Virus record (IMG/VR): IMGVR_UViG_3300028388_002907
Location: 59,381 to 82,743 of that record
Origin: a virus
DNA length: 23,363 bases
Direction: 5' to 3' (one strand)
The notes below the pieces were generated by a model. It was not told the DNA's origin. It was given only the letters and a program-made list of their open reading frames with translations, and did no database searches. The translations under genes and the position numbers were made by a program. This document shows, piece after piece, positions 1 to 7,443 of this stretch (the stretch's first letter is position 1; every line of letters begins with the position of its first letter).

Positions 1-1246
1 CATCAGCCCCCTGCAATTGAACCTTTCCGCCCGTTCCTTTTATGTGGGCCTCGATTCCCGTAACTCTTGCTTGTCCACCATCTGACAAAATACTAATTCG
101 ATCAGCCCCATAGAATCTTCCTTGCTGACCTCCCCCAACATCAACATCTCGCCCAGAATATATTGCAATATCTCCCCCATCTGATAGGTAATCCATACCT
201 AGTTGGGCAGACACACTGAAAACGTCAGATGTTTCTGTTCTAATAGCACCGTCTGATACAAAATTCATTCCAGCATCGGATTTCAAGTTGATTGTATCTT
301 CACTATATGCTGTTATGGCCTCTTTGGCCACCATGTCAATTGTCCCTTCTCGGGCGTGCATGGAAATCTTGGCTCCCTCAAATTCAATTGCTTCGGCTAC
401 ATTAAAAGTGGCCTTTCCTCTAGCCGTCATTGTATAATTCTGACAATCAATAGATGCATTACCTGCCACATAGATTGTAGAGTGTCCACCCGCAACATTT
501 AAGCTGTAGTCACCCTCTACTGTTATGTCTTTTCTTGCTCCCGAGTATTCCCGAGTATTCCCTTCGGACATTACCTGTAAAGCACCCAACGATCTGATCT
601 GGATGGACCCCAAATCTGATATTTGAATCCTTGATCCAGTAGAATGGGTGATTGTCATCTGTTCACCTTTTGGGTCAGAATCAATCATCACGAAACTGTT
701 ACCGTTTTTTCCATTCCAAACGGCTGTCGTCTGGGGATTCCCCTGAATTATTGGGCTGTCTTCTTGCCATCCTCCCTGATCTGACGTAGAAACTTCTCTA
801 ACCGAGGCAAGCTGTGGTCCAGCCGGAGTATGTTCTAGATTTGCACCCGATATTTGGGGAGGTGTTGGTGTATTCCCGGTATTGTTGACAGATGCCGAAG
901 ATGGGTGAAAATTTCCGGCAGGACCACTAACACCACCACCCCCAGACCCACTAGGAAAGCTTGAATTAAAATGTGGCATGGTCCCGAAAAGAATGGGCTG
1001 TTGTGCGTCCCTACCGTCTAACATCATTCCAAAAACAACATCGCCGTCCTGCGGAAGACTCTTAATCTCACCATATGTCCCGTTTACGGCGGTAGCCCAC
1101 GGCAGGTATTCAGTAGGCAGTTTTCCGCTTTCGAAGGTTGGATGAAGCCCCCACACGCGCACACGCACTTTTCCGGTATCTTGGTCTCCCTCTCCCTCTA
1201 CCTGCCCAATGAAAGGCATCGTGTCCGAAAATGAAATTCCACTCAT
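1..1246 (-). CDS. gp5: Baseplate hub / central spike protein, gp5-like (3' end outside window)
   Basis: The frame is open from an ATG at 1246 to the window edge, giving 415 codons with no stop. Residues 1 to about 90 look like the OB-fold of gp5/VgrG/gpV spike proteins (IGQVEGEGDQDTGKVRVRVWG, then a PQDGDVVFGMMLDG stretch). A Gly/Ser/Pro-rich linker follows, and from about residue 170 the sequence becomes short alternating beta repeats (ITVEGDYSLNVAGG, GTIDMVAKEAITAYSEDTINLKS), as expected of a trimeric beta-helix needle. T4 gp5 has a lysozyme domain between these two parts. None is visible here, although a lysozyme or other tip domain beyond the window cannot be excluded. The start overlaps the gp27-like stop by 4 bases (ATGA), so translation is probably coupled. 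The partner is the gp27-like hub encoded just upstream. Confidence 0.85.
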   Translation of the reverse strand, partial: MSGISFSDTMPFIGQVEGEGDQDTGKVRVRVWGLHPTFESGKLPTEYLPWATAVNGTYGEIKSLPQDGDVVFGMMLDGRDAQQPILFGTMPHFNSSFPSGSGGGGVSGPAGNFHPSSASVNNTGNTPTPPQISGANLEHTPAGPQLASVREVSTSDQGGWQEDSPIIQGNPQTTAVWNGKNGNSFVMIDSDPKGEQMTITHSTGSRIQISDLGSIQIRSLGALQVMSEGNTREYSGARKDITVEGDYSLNVAGGHSTIYVAGNASIDCQNYTMTARGKATFNVAEAIEFEGAKISMHAREGTIDMVAKEAITAYSEDTINLKSDAGMNFVSDGAIRTETSDVFSVSAQLGMDYLSDGGDIAIYSGRDVDVGGGQQGRFYGADRISILSDGGQARVTGIEAHIKGTGGKVQLQGAD

Positions 1247-2574
1247 ACCGCAATACCTCCCCTGCACAAAACAACAGTCTGAAAAAACACGTCCCTGTCA
1301 AATTCGTTTACTACCTTTTCGACCATGTAGTACCCAGAATTTTCGGTGTCTATTTCGTCTCCGGGAACCAGTATTTTTGTTTTTGGCACTTCGATGGAGA
1401 CTAGGTTTCCGGCAAACAGGTTGTTTCTCCCATAAATTTTGGCGGTCGCCATTTCGCTATTCCAATGATAGAAATACGCATTCTTTGTTTTTAGGATTTC
1501 GTCAAAATACTTGTTTGGTAGTATTGATTCTCTGGCAGGCGAATCGTTGTCGGCGTAATCTTTGTATATTAGGTACTCTTTTGGAGTCTCGCCTAGCATG
1601 TCTCTAACGAATTGTTCGGAATGTCTCGGCCTGACCGAATACCCACTTCGGTTCGGGTCGCCTTCAAATTTTGCGGGCGTATCGAAATTTCGCGACTCTG
1701 ATAGATAGTCATAAACTGGCGTTTCGATCAATTCTCTATTGAGGTAATCTGCTTCCAAGCCGCGCGCAAAATACGGGTTCATGTTCATGTCTGTTTGGCT
1801 GTTAATAAACTCGGGGCCGCGCATCGTAAAGTCGATGATGTTCAACATGATTGCCTCTTGGTTTTCGGGCGTTTTCTTGATAGCCATACCATAGTAAAAT
1901 TTTCTGGTTGGTGGCACATCCGAATCAAACCCGAAATTCATCACATACTCATTTGACCCAAAATAGAAACCCTCTCGATTTTCAAAAAACCTGACCGATT
2001 GAGAAAGGTATTCATCTGAGTATGCCCGTCTTGCCAAGAAGTGCATTGTCTGATCTGGGGTCAATTTTGGGATTGCCAAAATATGCTCTCCGCTATAGGT
2101 GGTCTGCATATTCAGAGACTTGTTTTGAATGGGTTGATAGTGTTCTGAAAACACCTTTTGTGCATAATCCCCTATTTGACCCCTAAAGCCTTCCTGTATC
2201 AACACGCGGTCAGTCATGAATTTCTCGACCGAAACAAAGTGGAGGGTGTATTGCAAAAGGTTGTTATCGCCCTTGTCTTTTGTTCTAACCACATCTGTCA
2301 CGGCATAGACAAAGAAGGTGTCAGTGCGTTCTTCCTCGTACCAGTCAGAGTAGGTAAATTCGATTGTTTCCTCTCCCCGTATAGGCATATTGTAAAGAAG
2401 GGCAACACCATCAACCACTTTCGCTGACCCAATCATGAATGAGGACGACATAGATTCCTGAAATTTCCAGTGAGCGATCTGGTCAAGAATTTCAATTTCA
2501 GGAATGTCAGCGTATTGAGAACGTATCTTGACGCTCTTTAATTCATATGTCCCTGCCGGTTTCACTTCACTCAT
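1243..2574 (-). CDS. gp27: Baseplate hub protein, gp27-like
   Basis: This 443-residue soluble protein has no signal peptide or membrane segment. It lies immediately upstream of the gp5-like spike and directly downstream of gp53. Position, size (T4 gp27 is about 391 residues) and its beta-rich character suggest the trimeric hub ring that joins the tail tube to the gp5 spike. The N-terminal part (SVKIRSQYADIPEIEILDQI) reads like the first tube-like barrel of hub proteins, and the C-terminal VSIEVPKTKILVPGDEI stretch resembles the second. The ATG at 2574 overlaps the end of gp53 by 8 bases (ATGAGTGA). The assignment rests mainly on gene order plus general sequence character, so a related hub protein with another T4 number remains possible. 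Confidence 0.75.
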   Translation of the reverse strand: MSEVKPAGTYELKSVKIRSQYADIPEIEILDQIAHWKFQESMSSSFMIGSAKVVDGVALLYNMPIRGEETIEFTYSDWYEEERTDTFFVYAVTDVVRTKDKGDNNLLQYTLHFVSVEKFMTDRVLIQEGFRGQIGDYAQKVFSEHYQPIQNKSLNMQTTYSGEHILAIPKLTPDQTMHFLARRAYSDEYLSQSVRFFENREGFYFGSNEYVMNFGFDSDVPPTRKFYYGMAIKKTPENQEAIMLNIIDFTMRGPEFINSQTDMNMNPYFARGLEADYLNRELIETPVYDYLSESRNFDTPAKFEGDPNRSGYSVRPRHSEQFVRDMLGETPKEYLIYKDYADNDSPARESILPNKYFDEILKTKNAYFYHWNSEMATAKIYGRNNLFAGNLVSIEVPKTKILVPGDEIDTENSGYYMVEKVVNEFDRDVFFQTVVLCRGGIAV

Positions 2575-3181
2575 TCATGAGTCTCCTAAATTCTCTCTTT
2601 GCCTGTGGTGCATACGATTTGTCGATAAGATAGATCAACCGTTTTTCCTCGTTCATGTTCCGTTCATGCTCTAGCATTCGAATAGGTCTCCAATCCGACG
2701 CCAAAAAGTTGGTATCTTCTCCGGGGTTCGCAACCAAATAATCAAATGTCTCTGCACTGATTTTCAGGTCTGTATTTTCGTAGTTTTCGGTGTAGTACGG
2801 CAAGGCATTTTCGTTTACGTAGTGAGCGATATTTCCGGTTATTTGGGTATTTGCTCCCCAATCCAATACCTCGTGTCCCTCTCTCTCGCCCAGAATCGTG
2901 TACTTGTCAATGAAATACTGCCTGAAAACCGCATCTGATTTTACCCAATCCTCATAGGGGTCTATGATGTTGTTTGCCATATAGACTAGCCAAGTGTATT
3001 CCACCGTTCCATAGTAGTGATATGCTACATCTTCGGGCAGCATATCGCTGTCTACGGTGTACGGCAAAAAAACGAATGGCTTATCCAGAATGCTATCCAA
3101 GAATTTGGTTCGCTTGGTGATATTGGACAGTTTGTACCCATTTCTATCAACCGTTGGGAAATACTGAAAATATCCTGCCAT
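2567..3181 (-). CDS. gp53: Baseplate wedge protein gp53
   Basis: This 204-residue protein is close to T4 gp53 (about 196). The N-terminus (YFQYFPTVDRNGYKL) and the segment around residues 50-80 (DVAYHYYGTVEYTWLVYMANNIIDPYEDW) are the typical gp53/LysM-like wedge signature. The C-terminal NEEKRLIYLIDKSYAPQAKREFRRLM matches the usual end of the family. gp53 joins the baseplate wedge to the hub during assembly. Its start codon shares one base with the stop of the upstream tube-cap gene (TAATG), and its end overlaps the gp27-like gene by 8 bases, so these genes form one operon. Confidence 0.88.
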   Translation of the reverse strand: MAGYFQYFPTVDRNGYKLSNITKRTKFLDSILDKPFVFLPYTVDSDMLPEDVAYHYYGTVEYTWLVYMANNIIDPYEDWVKSDAVFRQYFIDKYTILGEREGHEVLDWGANTQITGNIAHYVNENALPYYTENYENTDLKISAETFDYLVANPGEDTNFLASDWRPIRMLEHERNMNEEKRLIYLIDKSYAPQAKREFRRLMNE

Positions 3182-4152
3182 TATTCATAGTCTCCGCGTG
3201 TGTGAATCTGTCCTTCTTTTAGCTGCATAGTGAAGTTAACGCTTGTGGGGCGCCCTCCCCTATGAACCGAAGGCCCATTTGGCATAAAATTGGATGTGAA
3301 GTTTGTCACCATACCGGGCTTGAACCGTATGTAATGATCTTCGTCCAAACCGATCAGGTATACATTTGCGATGCTTGGATACTTGAGAATAGCCCGACTG
3401 AAAACATTTCCGACACCTTCGCCGCCCGAAAGACCATCGTATTCTGGCAGAATCTCTCTTTTGATCGTTCGGCCTATCTGTCTAAGGGTTTCTGATTCTT
3501 CGGGGCTTTGGGGAGAAAGATTCCATGAGAATGTGTATTCTTTCATATTGACACCATCGAAATTCAGGGTCACATGGGGGTTAATTGCTCCGGCAGCACT
3601 AGAAACCTCGGCAGCAAAACCAACACCCATAGGAAGTCTGTTGATATTTGAACGCGCTAGATAATTTATCACGTCTGCGACTGTTCCAGATTCAATTGTC
3701 CCGAGAGTATTTGCAATTGTGGAATTTACTACAGAATCATTATTTTCTGTCCCTGATCCCGAAAACATCCCTATCACCTTCTTTGTGGCGTTTTCCGTCA
3801 AAGCCTTGGAGATGTTAAAAGCATCTCTGAGGTTTGTATTTGATAATTCTGAGAAATACTCTACTGCCATTCGGCCAGCGGCATTCAATTCAATTCTGTC
3901 TACCGCAATGTTGAAATTTTCTTCTAGGTTTGACGGCAGAGGCAGGATAACAGAGGCCCTTCCTCCCCCTGTCGCGCCACCACTCATGTCTATAGGCGCT
4001 CCAACAAACGAACCGCTGTTAAGCGCAGAAAATTCATATTCAACAAACTGAATCATCATGGCATGGGCGCCCCCATTGCCGGTAAAAGCATGTCTTGAAT
4101 ATGACTTCGCAGTTATTGAATTTGAAATGTCCGTTTTTGGTAGATTACTCAT
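3181..4152 (-). CDS. gp48: Baseplate tail-tube cap protein, gp48-like
   Basis: The protein has 323 residues (T4 gp48 is about 364). An early beta strand plus conserved phrase (MMIQFVEYEF, then ASVILPLPSNLEENFNIAVD) is followed by an Ala/Gly/Ser-rich helical middle. The C-terminal tube-like segment (IRFKPGMVTNFTSNFMPNG, then SVNFTMQLKEGQI) is characteristic of gp48/gp54-type proteins that cap the baseplate and nucleate the tail tube. It is the first gene of the leftward structural operon and starts about 30 bases from a TAAATA-type late promoter. It could instead be a gp54 equivalent, but the 5306-6535 gene fits gp54/gp19 better. Confidence 0.65.
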   Translation of the reverse strand: MSNLPKTDISNSITAKSYSRHAFTGNGGAHAMMIQFVEYEFSALNSGSFVGAPIDMSGGATGGGRASVILPLPSNLEENFNIAVDRIELNAAGRMAVEYFSELSNTNLRDAFNISKALTENATKKVIGMFSGSGTENNDSVVNSTIANTLGTIESGTVADVINYLARSNINRLPMGVGFAAEVSSAAGAINPHVTLNFDGVNMKEYTFSWNLSPQSPEESETLRQIGRTIKREILPEYDGLSGGEGVGNVFSRAILKYPSIANVYLIGLDEDHYIRFKPGMVTNFTSNFMPNGPSVHRGGRPTSVNFTMQLKEGQIHTRGDYE

Positions 4153-4162
4153 TCAGTTTCTC

Positions 4163-4187
4163 CCTAAATACTCTGAATATATTTAGG
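4163..4187. promoter_or_regulatory. Divergent T4-type late promoters in a perfect inverted repeat
   Basis: CCTAAATA at 4163-4170 and its exact reverse complement TATTTAGG at 4180-4187 lie 9 bases apart, in the 45-base gap between the divergent gp48-like and gp4 genes. T4 late promoters consist of a TATAAATA -10 element without a -35 box. Each arm here resembles that element in the correct orientation, about 28 bases upstream of its own start codon. The same motif type occurs before the alt-like gene. Function is inferred from the motif and its placement. Confidence 0.65.
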
Positions 4188-4197
4188 CCAAATTCTC

Positions 4198-4656
4198 ATG
4201 GGACACTATCATCAAGGCAAATTCACCCCCAATAACCCCAAAAAGTACAGGGGAGACCCCACCAATATCATCTACAGGTCGAGTTGGGAATTGAAATTAT
4301 GCAGGTATTTAGACAGACACCCCAAGGTTTTAGAATGGGCGAGCGAAGAATTTTGGATACCCTACAGAAGCCCATTTGATAAAAGTGGCAGATCATTTCG
4401 GAGGTACTTCCCTGATTTTTGGGTTAGGCGGATTGACAAACATGATAATGAAGAAATTTTGGTGATCGAGGTAAAACCAGAAACACAATCAAAGCCACCC
4501 CGAAAACCCAAGGACAATCGAGGTAAAAAGCGTTATCTGAGGGAACAAGTGACTTGGGGCATCAACCGCGCTAAATGGAAATACGCCGAGGAATACTGTA
4601 AACAGAGAGGTTGGAAATTTGAGGTTTTCACAGAAAGAGAATTGGGAATAAAGTAA
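4198..4656 (+). CDS. gp4: Head completion nuclease gp4 (gp50/gp4 family)
   Basis: This 152-residue protein has the highly conserved start of the T4 gp4 family (GKFTPNNPKKYRGDPTNIIYRSSWE). The fold is TnsA/PD-(D/E)XK nuclease-like: PD at residues 72-73 and EVK at 91-93, with Glu31 as a possible additional metal ligand. The C-terminal WGINRAKWKYAEEYCKQRGWKF matches the end of the family. In T4, gp4 acts after DNA packaging to complete the head so that a tail can attach. The ATG at 4198 lies about 28 bases after a late-type promoter. No strong Shine-Dalgarno sequence is visible. The stop shares a base with the next start (TAATG). Confidence 0.93.
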   Translation: MGHYHQGKFTPNNPKKYRGDPTNIIYRSSWELKLCRYLDRHPKVLEWASEEFWIPYRSPFDKSGRSFRRYFPDFWVRRIDKHDNEEILVIEVKPETQSKPPRKPKDNRGKKRYLREQVTWGINRAKWKYAEEYCKQRGWKFEVFTERELGIK

Positions 4657-5309
4657 TGGCAGACCCAAGAAAAAACGCGATAGGAGCCTTGGCCGGAAAG
4701 CGGGCGGCACGCAACACAGTCTTTGAAAACATACTGAGGAATGCTAAAGACAAAGGCATTTTGGATAAGACCAGTCAAGAGTCTATTGACTGGTTTCGTC
4801 GCAATGTTCGGAAAACGTCCAGAATACAGCCCGCCCGAGTGATCCGAGAGGAAAAGGACAATCTAGTAAACTCGTGGACAAACACAGGACCGGGCCGTAT
4901 GTATATGGTGTTCTACGATCCGAAGCACAAGAAAACCCTCCCGTACTATGACTCATTTCCACTAATCATTCCAATCGAGAGATACAAGGACGGCATTCTT
5001 GGATTGAATTTGCATTACCTACCTCCTGTACTGAGGGCAAAACTTCTCGACGCTTTGTATGACACCCTAACCAACGATAGATTTGATGAGCGTACAAAAA
5101 TGATTGTCTCATACGGGATAATGAAAAACGCATCGAAATTCAAGTATTTCAAACCATGTATCAAAAGGTATCTCGGGAAGCACTTTCGGTCTAGATTCGT
5201 TAGGATACCTCCCGAGAAATGGACTCCCGCTGTATTTCTGCCGGTCGAGCAATTCCAAAAGGCAAGCCAAAGACAGGTCTGGGAAGATTCGAGGAAGCTT
5301 ATTCTATGA
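4656..5309 (+). CDS. Conserved T4-type virion-module protein, possibly DNA end protector gp2
   Basis: This 217-residue basic protein has a Lys/Arg-rich N-terminal third. The core reads MYMVFYDPKHKKTLPYYDSF at about residues 83-102, followed by NLHYLPPVLRAKLLDALYDTL and a C-terminal PEKWTPAVFLPVEQF. I recognise this pattern as conserved in marine T4-like phages. In T4, gene 2, which encodes the protein that guards packaged DNA ends from RecBCD, adjoins gene 4, so gp2 is the best positional guess. I cannot confirm it from sequence, and T4 gp2 is longer (about 274 residues). The start shares one base with the gp4 stop, and the end overlaps the next gene as ATGA. Confidence 0.6.
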   Translation: MADPRKNAIGALAGKRAARNTVFENILRNAKDKGILDKTSQESIDWFRRNVRKTSRIQPARVIREEKDNLVNSWTNTGPGRMYMVFYDPKHKKTLPYYDSFPLIIPIERYKDGILGLNLHYLPPVLRAKLLDALYDTLTNDRFDERTKMIVSYGIMKNASKFKYFKPCIKRYLGKHFRSRFVRIPPEKWTPAVFLPVEQFQKASQRQVWEDSRKLIL

Positions 5310-6535
5310 CATTTAGCATCAGAGATTTTTCAGCGCAAGTCAACAAGGCCGGTCTCGCAAAGTCGAATATCTTCCTAGTGGAGATAACCCCCCCATCGGG
5401 ATTAGGGGCAGATGCTCGGCAGGTAATGTTCATGTCGAAAAGTGTCTCTATTCCGGGCATTAACTTGGAAAGTGGGCCGGTCATGAACAATCCTATCGGC
5501 CCACCGGAAACAGTGTTGCATAAAATTGGAAAAGACCCTCTGTCGATTCAGGTGATGATGGATAGCAATTTCACAGTCAATCAATTTTTCCATAATTGGA
5601 TGCAGTTGATCGTGAATTTCAATTCAGGGCAAGGTGTAACAAATGACGCAGGCGGAAAAATGCCTTACGAATTTGGATACCGATCAGAATACACAGGTGT
5701 TGTGACAGTGCGCGTCTTTTCTCAACACATGAAAGATATATACTATGAGTATGTTTTCAGCGGTGCGTTCCCCACTACAATATCCGGGACAGAACATTCT
5801 TGGGAGAATGCAGCAGAAATCATAACCCTGCCTGTCGCATTCACATATAATGATATGTCTGTAAGCGGTGTTGGGGGCGGCACTGTCTCTGAAATTGGTG
5901 TCGGAAGCCGGGAGTATTCCCCCACTTACAGAAACATTGTCGAGAAAATACGCACTTCTCAAGAAACGCCTGCTGCTGTTCAGAATATTGTAAATCAAGT
6001 TGCGACCGGCATTATTGCATACAACAAGCCTGAATTAGTGCAACCCATTGCAGACTTTACTGCGTACCGTGGTGATGGTGTAGTAGAGTATGATGTATCA
6101 GAAAGCTTTGAAAATACTCAGGGAGGTCTTTGGCTTGTTGATGGGGAGAGAGTTGCGATTAACCAAGGGGGCATTCTGAGAGTTGACACAAACGAGGTCG
6201 GAACCGAAACGGTTTATGTGTCATACGAAAACGAATATGGTAAGGCTTTGGATACGCTAGACATTATCGTTGAATACATGATACCTACCGTCATCAACAC
6301 TATTCCAGATCAGACAATCCTATTGGGCCAGCCGTCAAGAGTCATTGATGTTTCAGAATATTTTGGAGTGACCGAGGGCGGCACATGGAGTGTTGTTGGA
6401 CCTAGTGCCTCGATTGACCAAAATGGTATTGTCACCCTGCTAACCGATGTGGTCGTCAATGATGAAATTACTGTGACATACACCAACGCATCTGGTTCCG
6501 CATCAACAACATTCAACATATCCATAACCAACTAG
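5306..6535 (+). CDS. Tail-tube-fold protein (gp19/gp54 family) with C-terminal Ig-like domains
   Basis: The ATG at 5306 overlaps the preceding stop as ATGA and gives 409 residues. Residues 1 to about 190 resemble the gp19/gp54 tube fold: an N-terminal helix (FSIRDFSAQVNKAGLAKSNI), FLVEITPP, a VSIPGINL loop, then IQVMMDSNFTVNQFFHNWM and a final ITLPVAFTYNDMSVSG strand. The IRDFSAQ..KAGLAKSNIF start is especially like T4 gp54, the tube initiator. From about residue 245 there are two related beta domains (QPIADFTAYRG, then NTIPDQTILLGQ, each with a YDVSESF/IDVSEYF and a GGLW/GGTW element) of Ig/cadherin type. gp19 and gp54 of T4 lack such tails. It could be either the initiator or a decorated tube subunit. 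Confidence 0.75.
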   Translation: MTFSIRDFSAQVNKAGLAKSNIFLVEITPPSGLGADARQVMFMSKSVSIPGINLESGPVMNNPIGPPETVLHKIGKDPLSIQVMMDSNFTVNQFFHNWMQLIVNFNSGQGVTNDAGGKMPYEFGYRSEYTGVVTVRVFSQHMKDIYYEYVFSGAFPTTISGTEHSWENAAEIITLPVAFTYNDMSVSGVGGGTVSEIGVGSREYSPTYRNIVEKIRTSQETPAAVQNIVNQVATGIIAYNKPELVQPIADFTAYRGDGVVEYDVSESFENTQGGLWLVDGERVAINQGGILRVDTNEVGTETVYVSYENEYGKALDTLDIIVEYMIPTVINTIPDQTILLGQPSRVIDVSEYFGVTEGGTWSVVGPSASIDQNGIVTLLTDVVVNDEITVTYTNASGSASTTFNISITN

Positions 6536-6554
6536 AAAGCGAGAAAGAGCATAA

Positions 6555-7256
6555 ATGAAACCCCTACCTAAAATTGATTTGCCTCTATTTACAGAAAATC
6601 TTCCGACTACCGGCGATCCTATTCAATTTCATCCATTCACGGTAAAGGAAGAAAAGATTTTTCTTATTGCGCGAGAAAGTGCTGACATTGAGAATATCGT
6701 GTCATCAATAAAACAGGTACTAAAAAATTGCATAGTCACTGACATTGACGTTGAAAAACTGGCAATGGTGGATATTGAGTACATCATGCTAAAATTGCGT
6801 GCAAAGTCGGTAAACAACGTCATCACAATGAAAATTGAAGACCCCGAAACTAAAGAAGACGTGGAATTGGAATTGGACTTGAATGACATTGAAGTGGCAT
6901 TCGATGAAAATCATAAAAGAAAGTTTGGCAACGATTCGGTCTTTGTTGAAATGCGCTATCCGTCTTTGAATGAATTATTGCTATTGGATAATGCAAAAAA
7001 CAGGGAAGACGCGCTGTTTGACACACTCATTCAGTGTATTGACCGGGTGTACTACGAAGATGAGACATACGACCTAAACGATTATAGTCGAAAAGAGGTC
7101 ATGGAATTTCTGGATAGTCTAGAATCAGATGTAATCAAGGGTCTGCGCGACTTCTTCGATACCATGCCAAAACTCAGGCACACCATGAAGTACACCAACT
7201 CGAACGGAAACGAAAAAACTTTCGTCTTGGAGGGCATCAAAACTTTTTTTATCTGA
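6555..7256 (+). CDS. gp26: Baseplate hub assembly protein gp26 (likely tail assembly chaperone)
   Basis: The protein has 233 residues (T4 gp26 is 208). The N-terminal sequence LPKIDLPLFTENLPTTGDPI followed by FHPFTVKEEKIFLIA is diagnostic of the T4 baseplate gp26 family. The rest is acidic and helical. It lies between a tail-tube-fold gene and the tape-measure-like gene, the place where other long-tailed phages put frameshifted tail assembly chaperones. The last codons run ACT TTT TTT ATC TGA, which contains a canonical slippery heptamer (see 7244-7250). A -1 shift there would join it to the following 58-residue ORF, giving a fusion of 292 residues. Confidence 0.87.
   Translation: MKPLPKIDLPLFTENLPTTGDPIQFHPFTVKEEKIFLIARESADIENIVSSIKQVLKNCIVTDIDVEKLAMVDIEYIMLKLRAKSVNNVITMKIEDPETKEDVELELDLNDIEVAFDENHKRKFGNDSVFVEMRYPSLNELLLLDNAKNREDALFDTLIQCIDRVYYEDETYDLNDYSRKEVMEFLDSLESDVIKGLRDFFDTMPKLRHTMKYTNSNGNEKTFVLEGIKTFFI
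7244..7250 (+). promoter_or_regulatory. Putative -1 ribosomal frameshift site (T TTT TTT)
   Basis: The heptamer T TTT TTT is in the X XXY YYZ register of gp26, with zero-frame codons TTT TTT at 7245-7250, one codon before the TGA at 7254. A -1 slip then reads TAT CTG ATG, which is exactly the frame of the downstream 58-residue ORF, without meeting a stop. No obvious downstream pseudoknot was worked out. Confidence 0.55.
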
Positions 7257-7432
7257 TGCTGTGTCACACAAACCTCGTGATGTATTACAGGACAATGTTT
7301 GCCTTGATGTTGACGCAGCACATGACCTTTTCAGTGACCGATATAGAATCAATTATGCCATATGAACGCGATCTGTATATTGACATGCTATCAGACCACA
7401 TAAAAAAGCTAGAAGAAGCGAACAGAACGTAA
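7256..7432 (+). CDS. Small gp51-position ORF, probably translated as a gp26 frameshift extension
   Basis: This 58-residue ORF begins with an ATG overlapping the gp26 stop by one base (TGATG). The C-terminal half, DIESIMPYERDLYIDMLSDHI then KKLEEANRT, has the 'MPYxxxxxYIxML' pattern common in downstream tail chaperone partners that recruit the tape measure. There is no Shine-Dalgarno sequence before the ATG (the upstream bases are a T run). This favours expression by -1 frameshifting or by termination-reinitiation. The next gene starts 11 bases later. By position it corresponds to T4 gp51 (hub assembly catalyst), but it is far shorter than T4 gp51 and I claim no homology. Confidence 0.68.
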   Translation: MLCHTNLVMYYRTMFALMLTQHMTFSVTDIESIMPYERDLYIDMLSDHIKKLEEANRT

Positions 7433-7443
7433 GGAAACAAGGT

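Noticed and set aside
5219-5305. Upstream extension of the tail-tube-fold protein to an ATG at 5219.
   Set aside because: It would overlap the preceding gene by 91 bases. The ATG at 5306 gives the expected tube-protein N-terminus and an ATGA junction.
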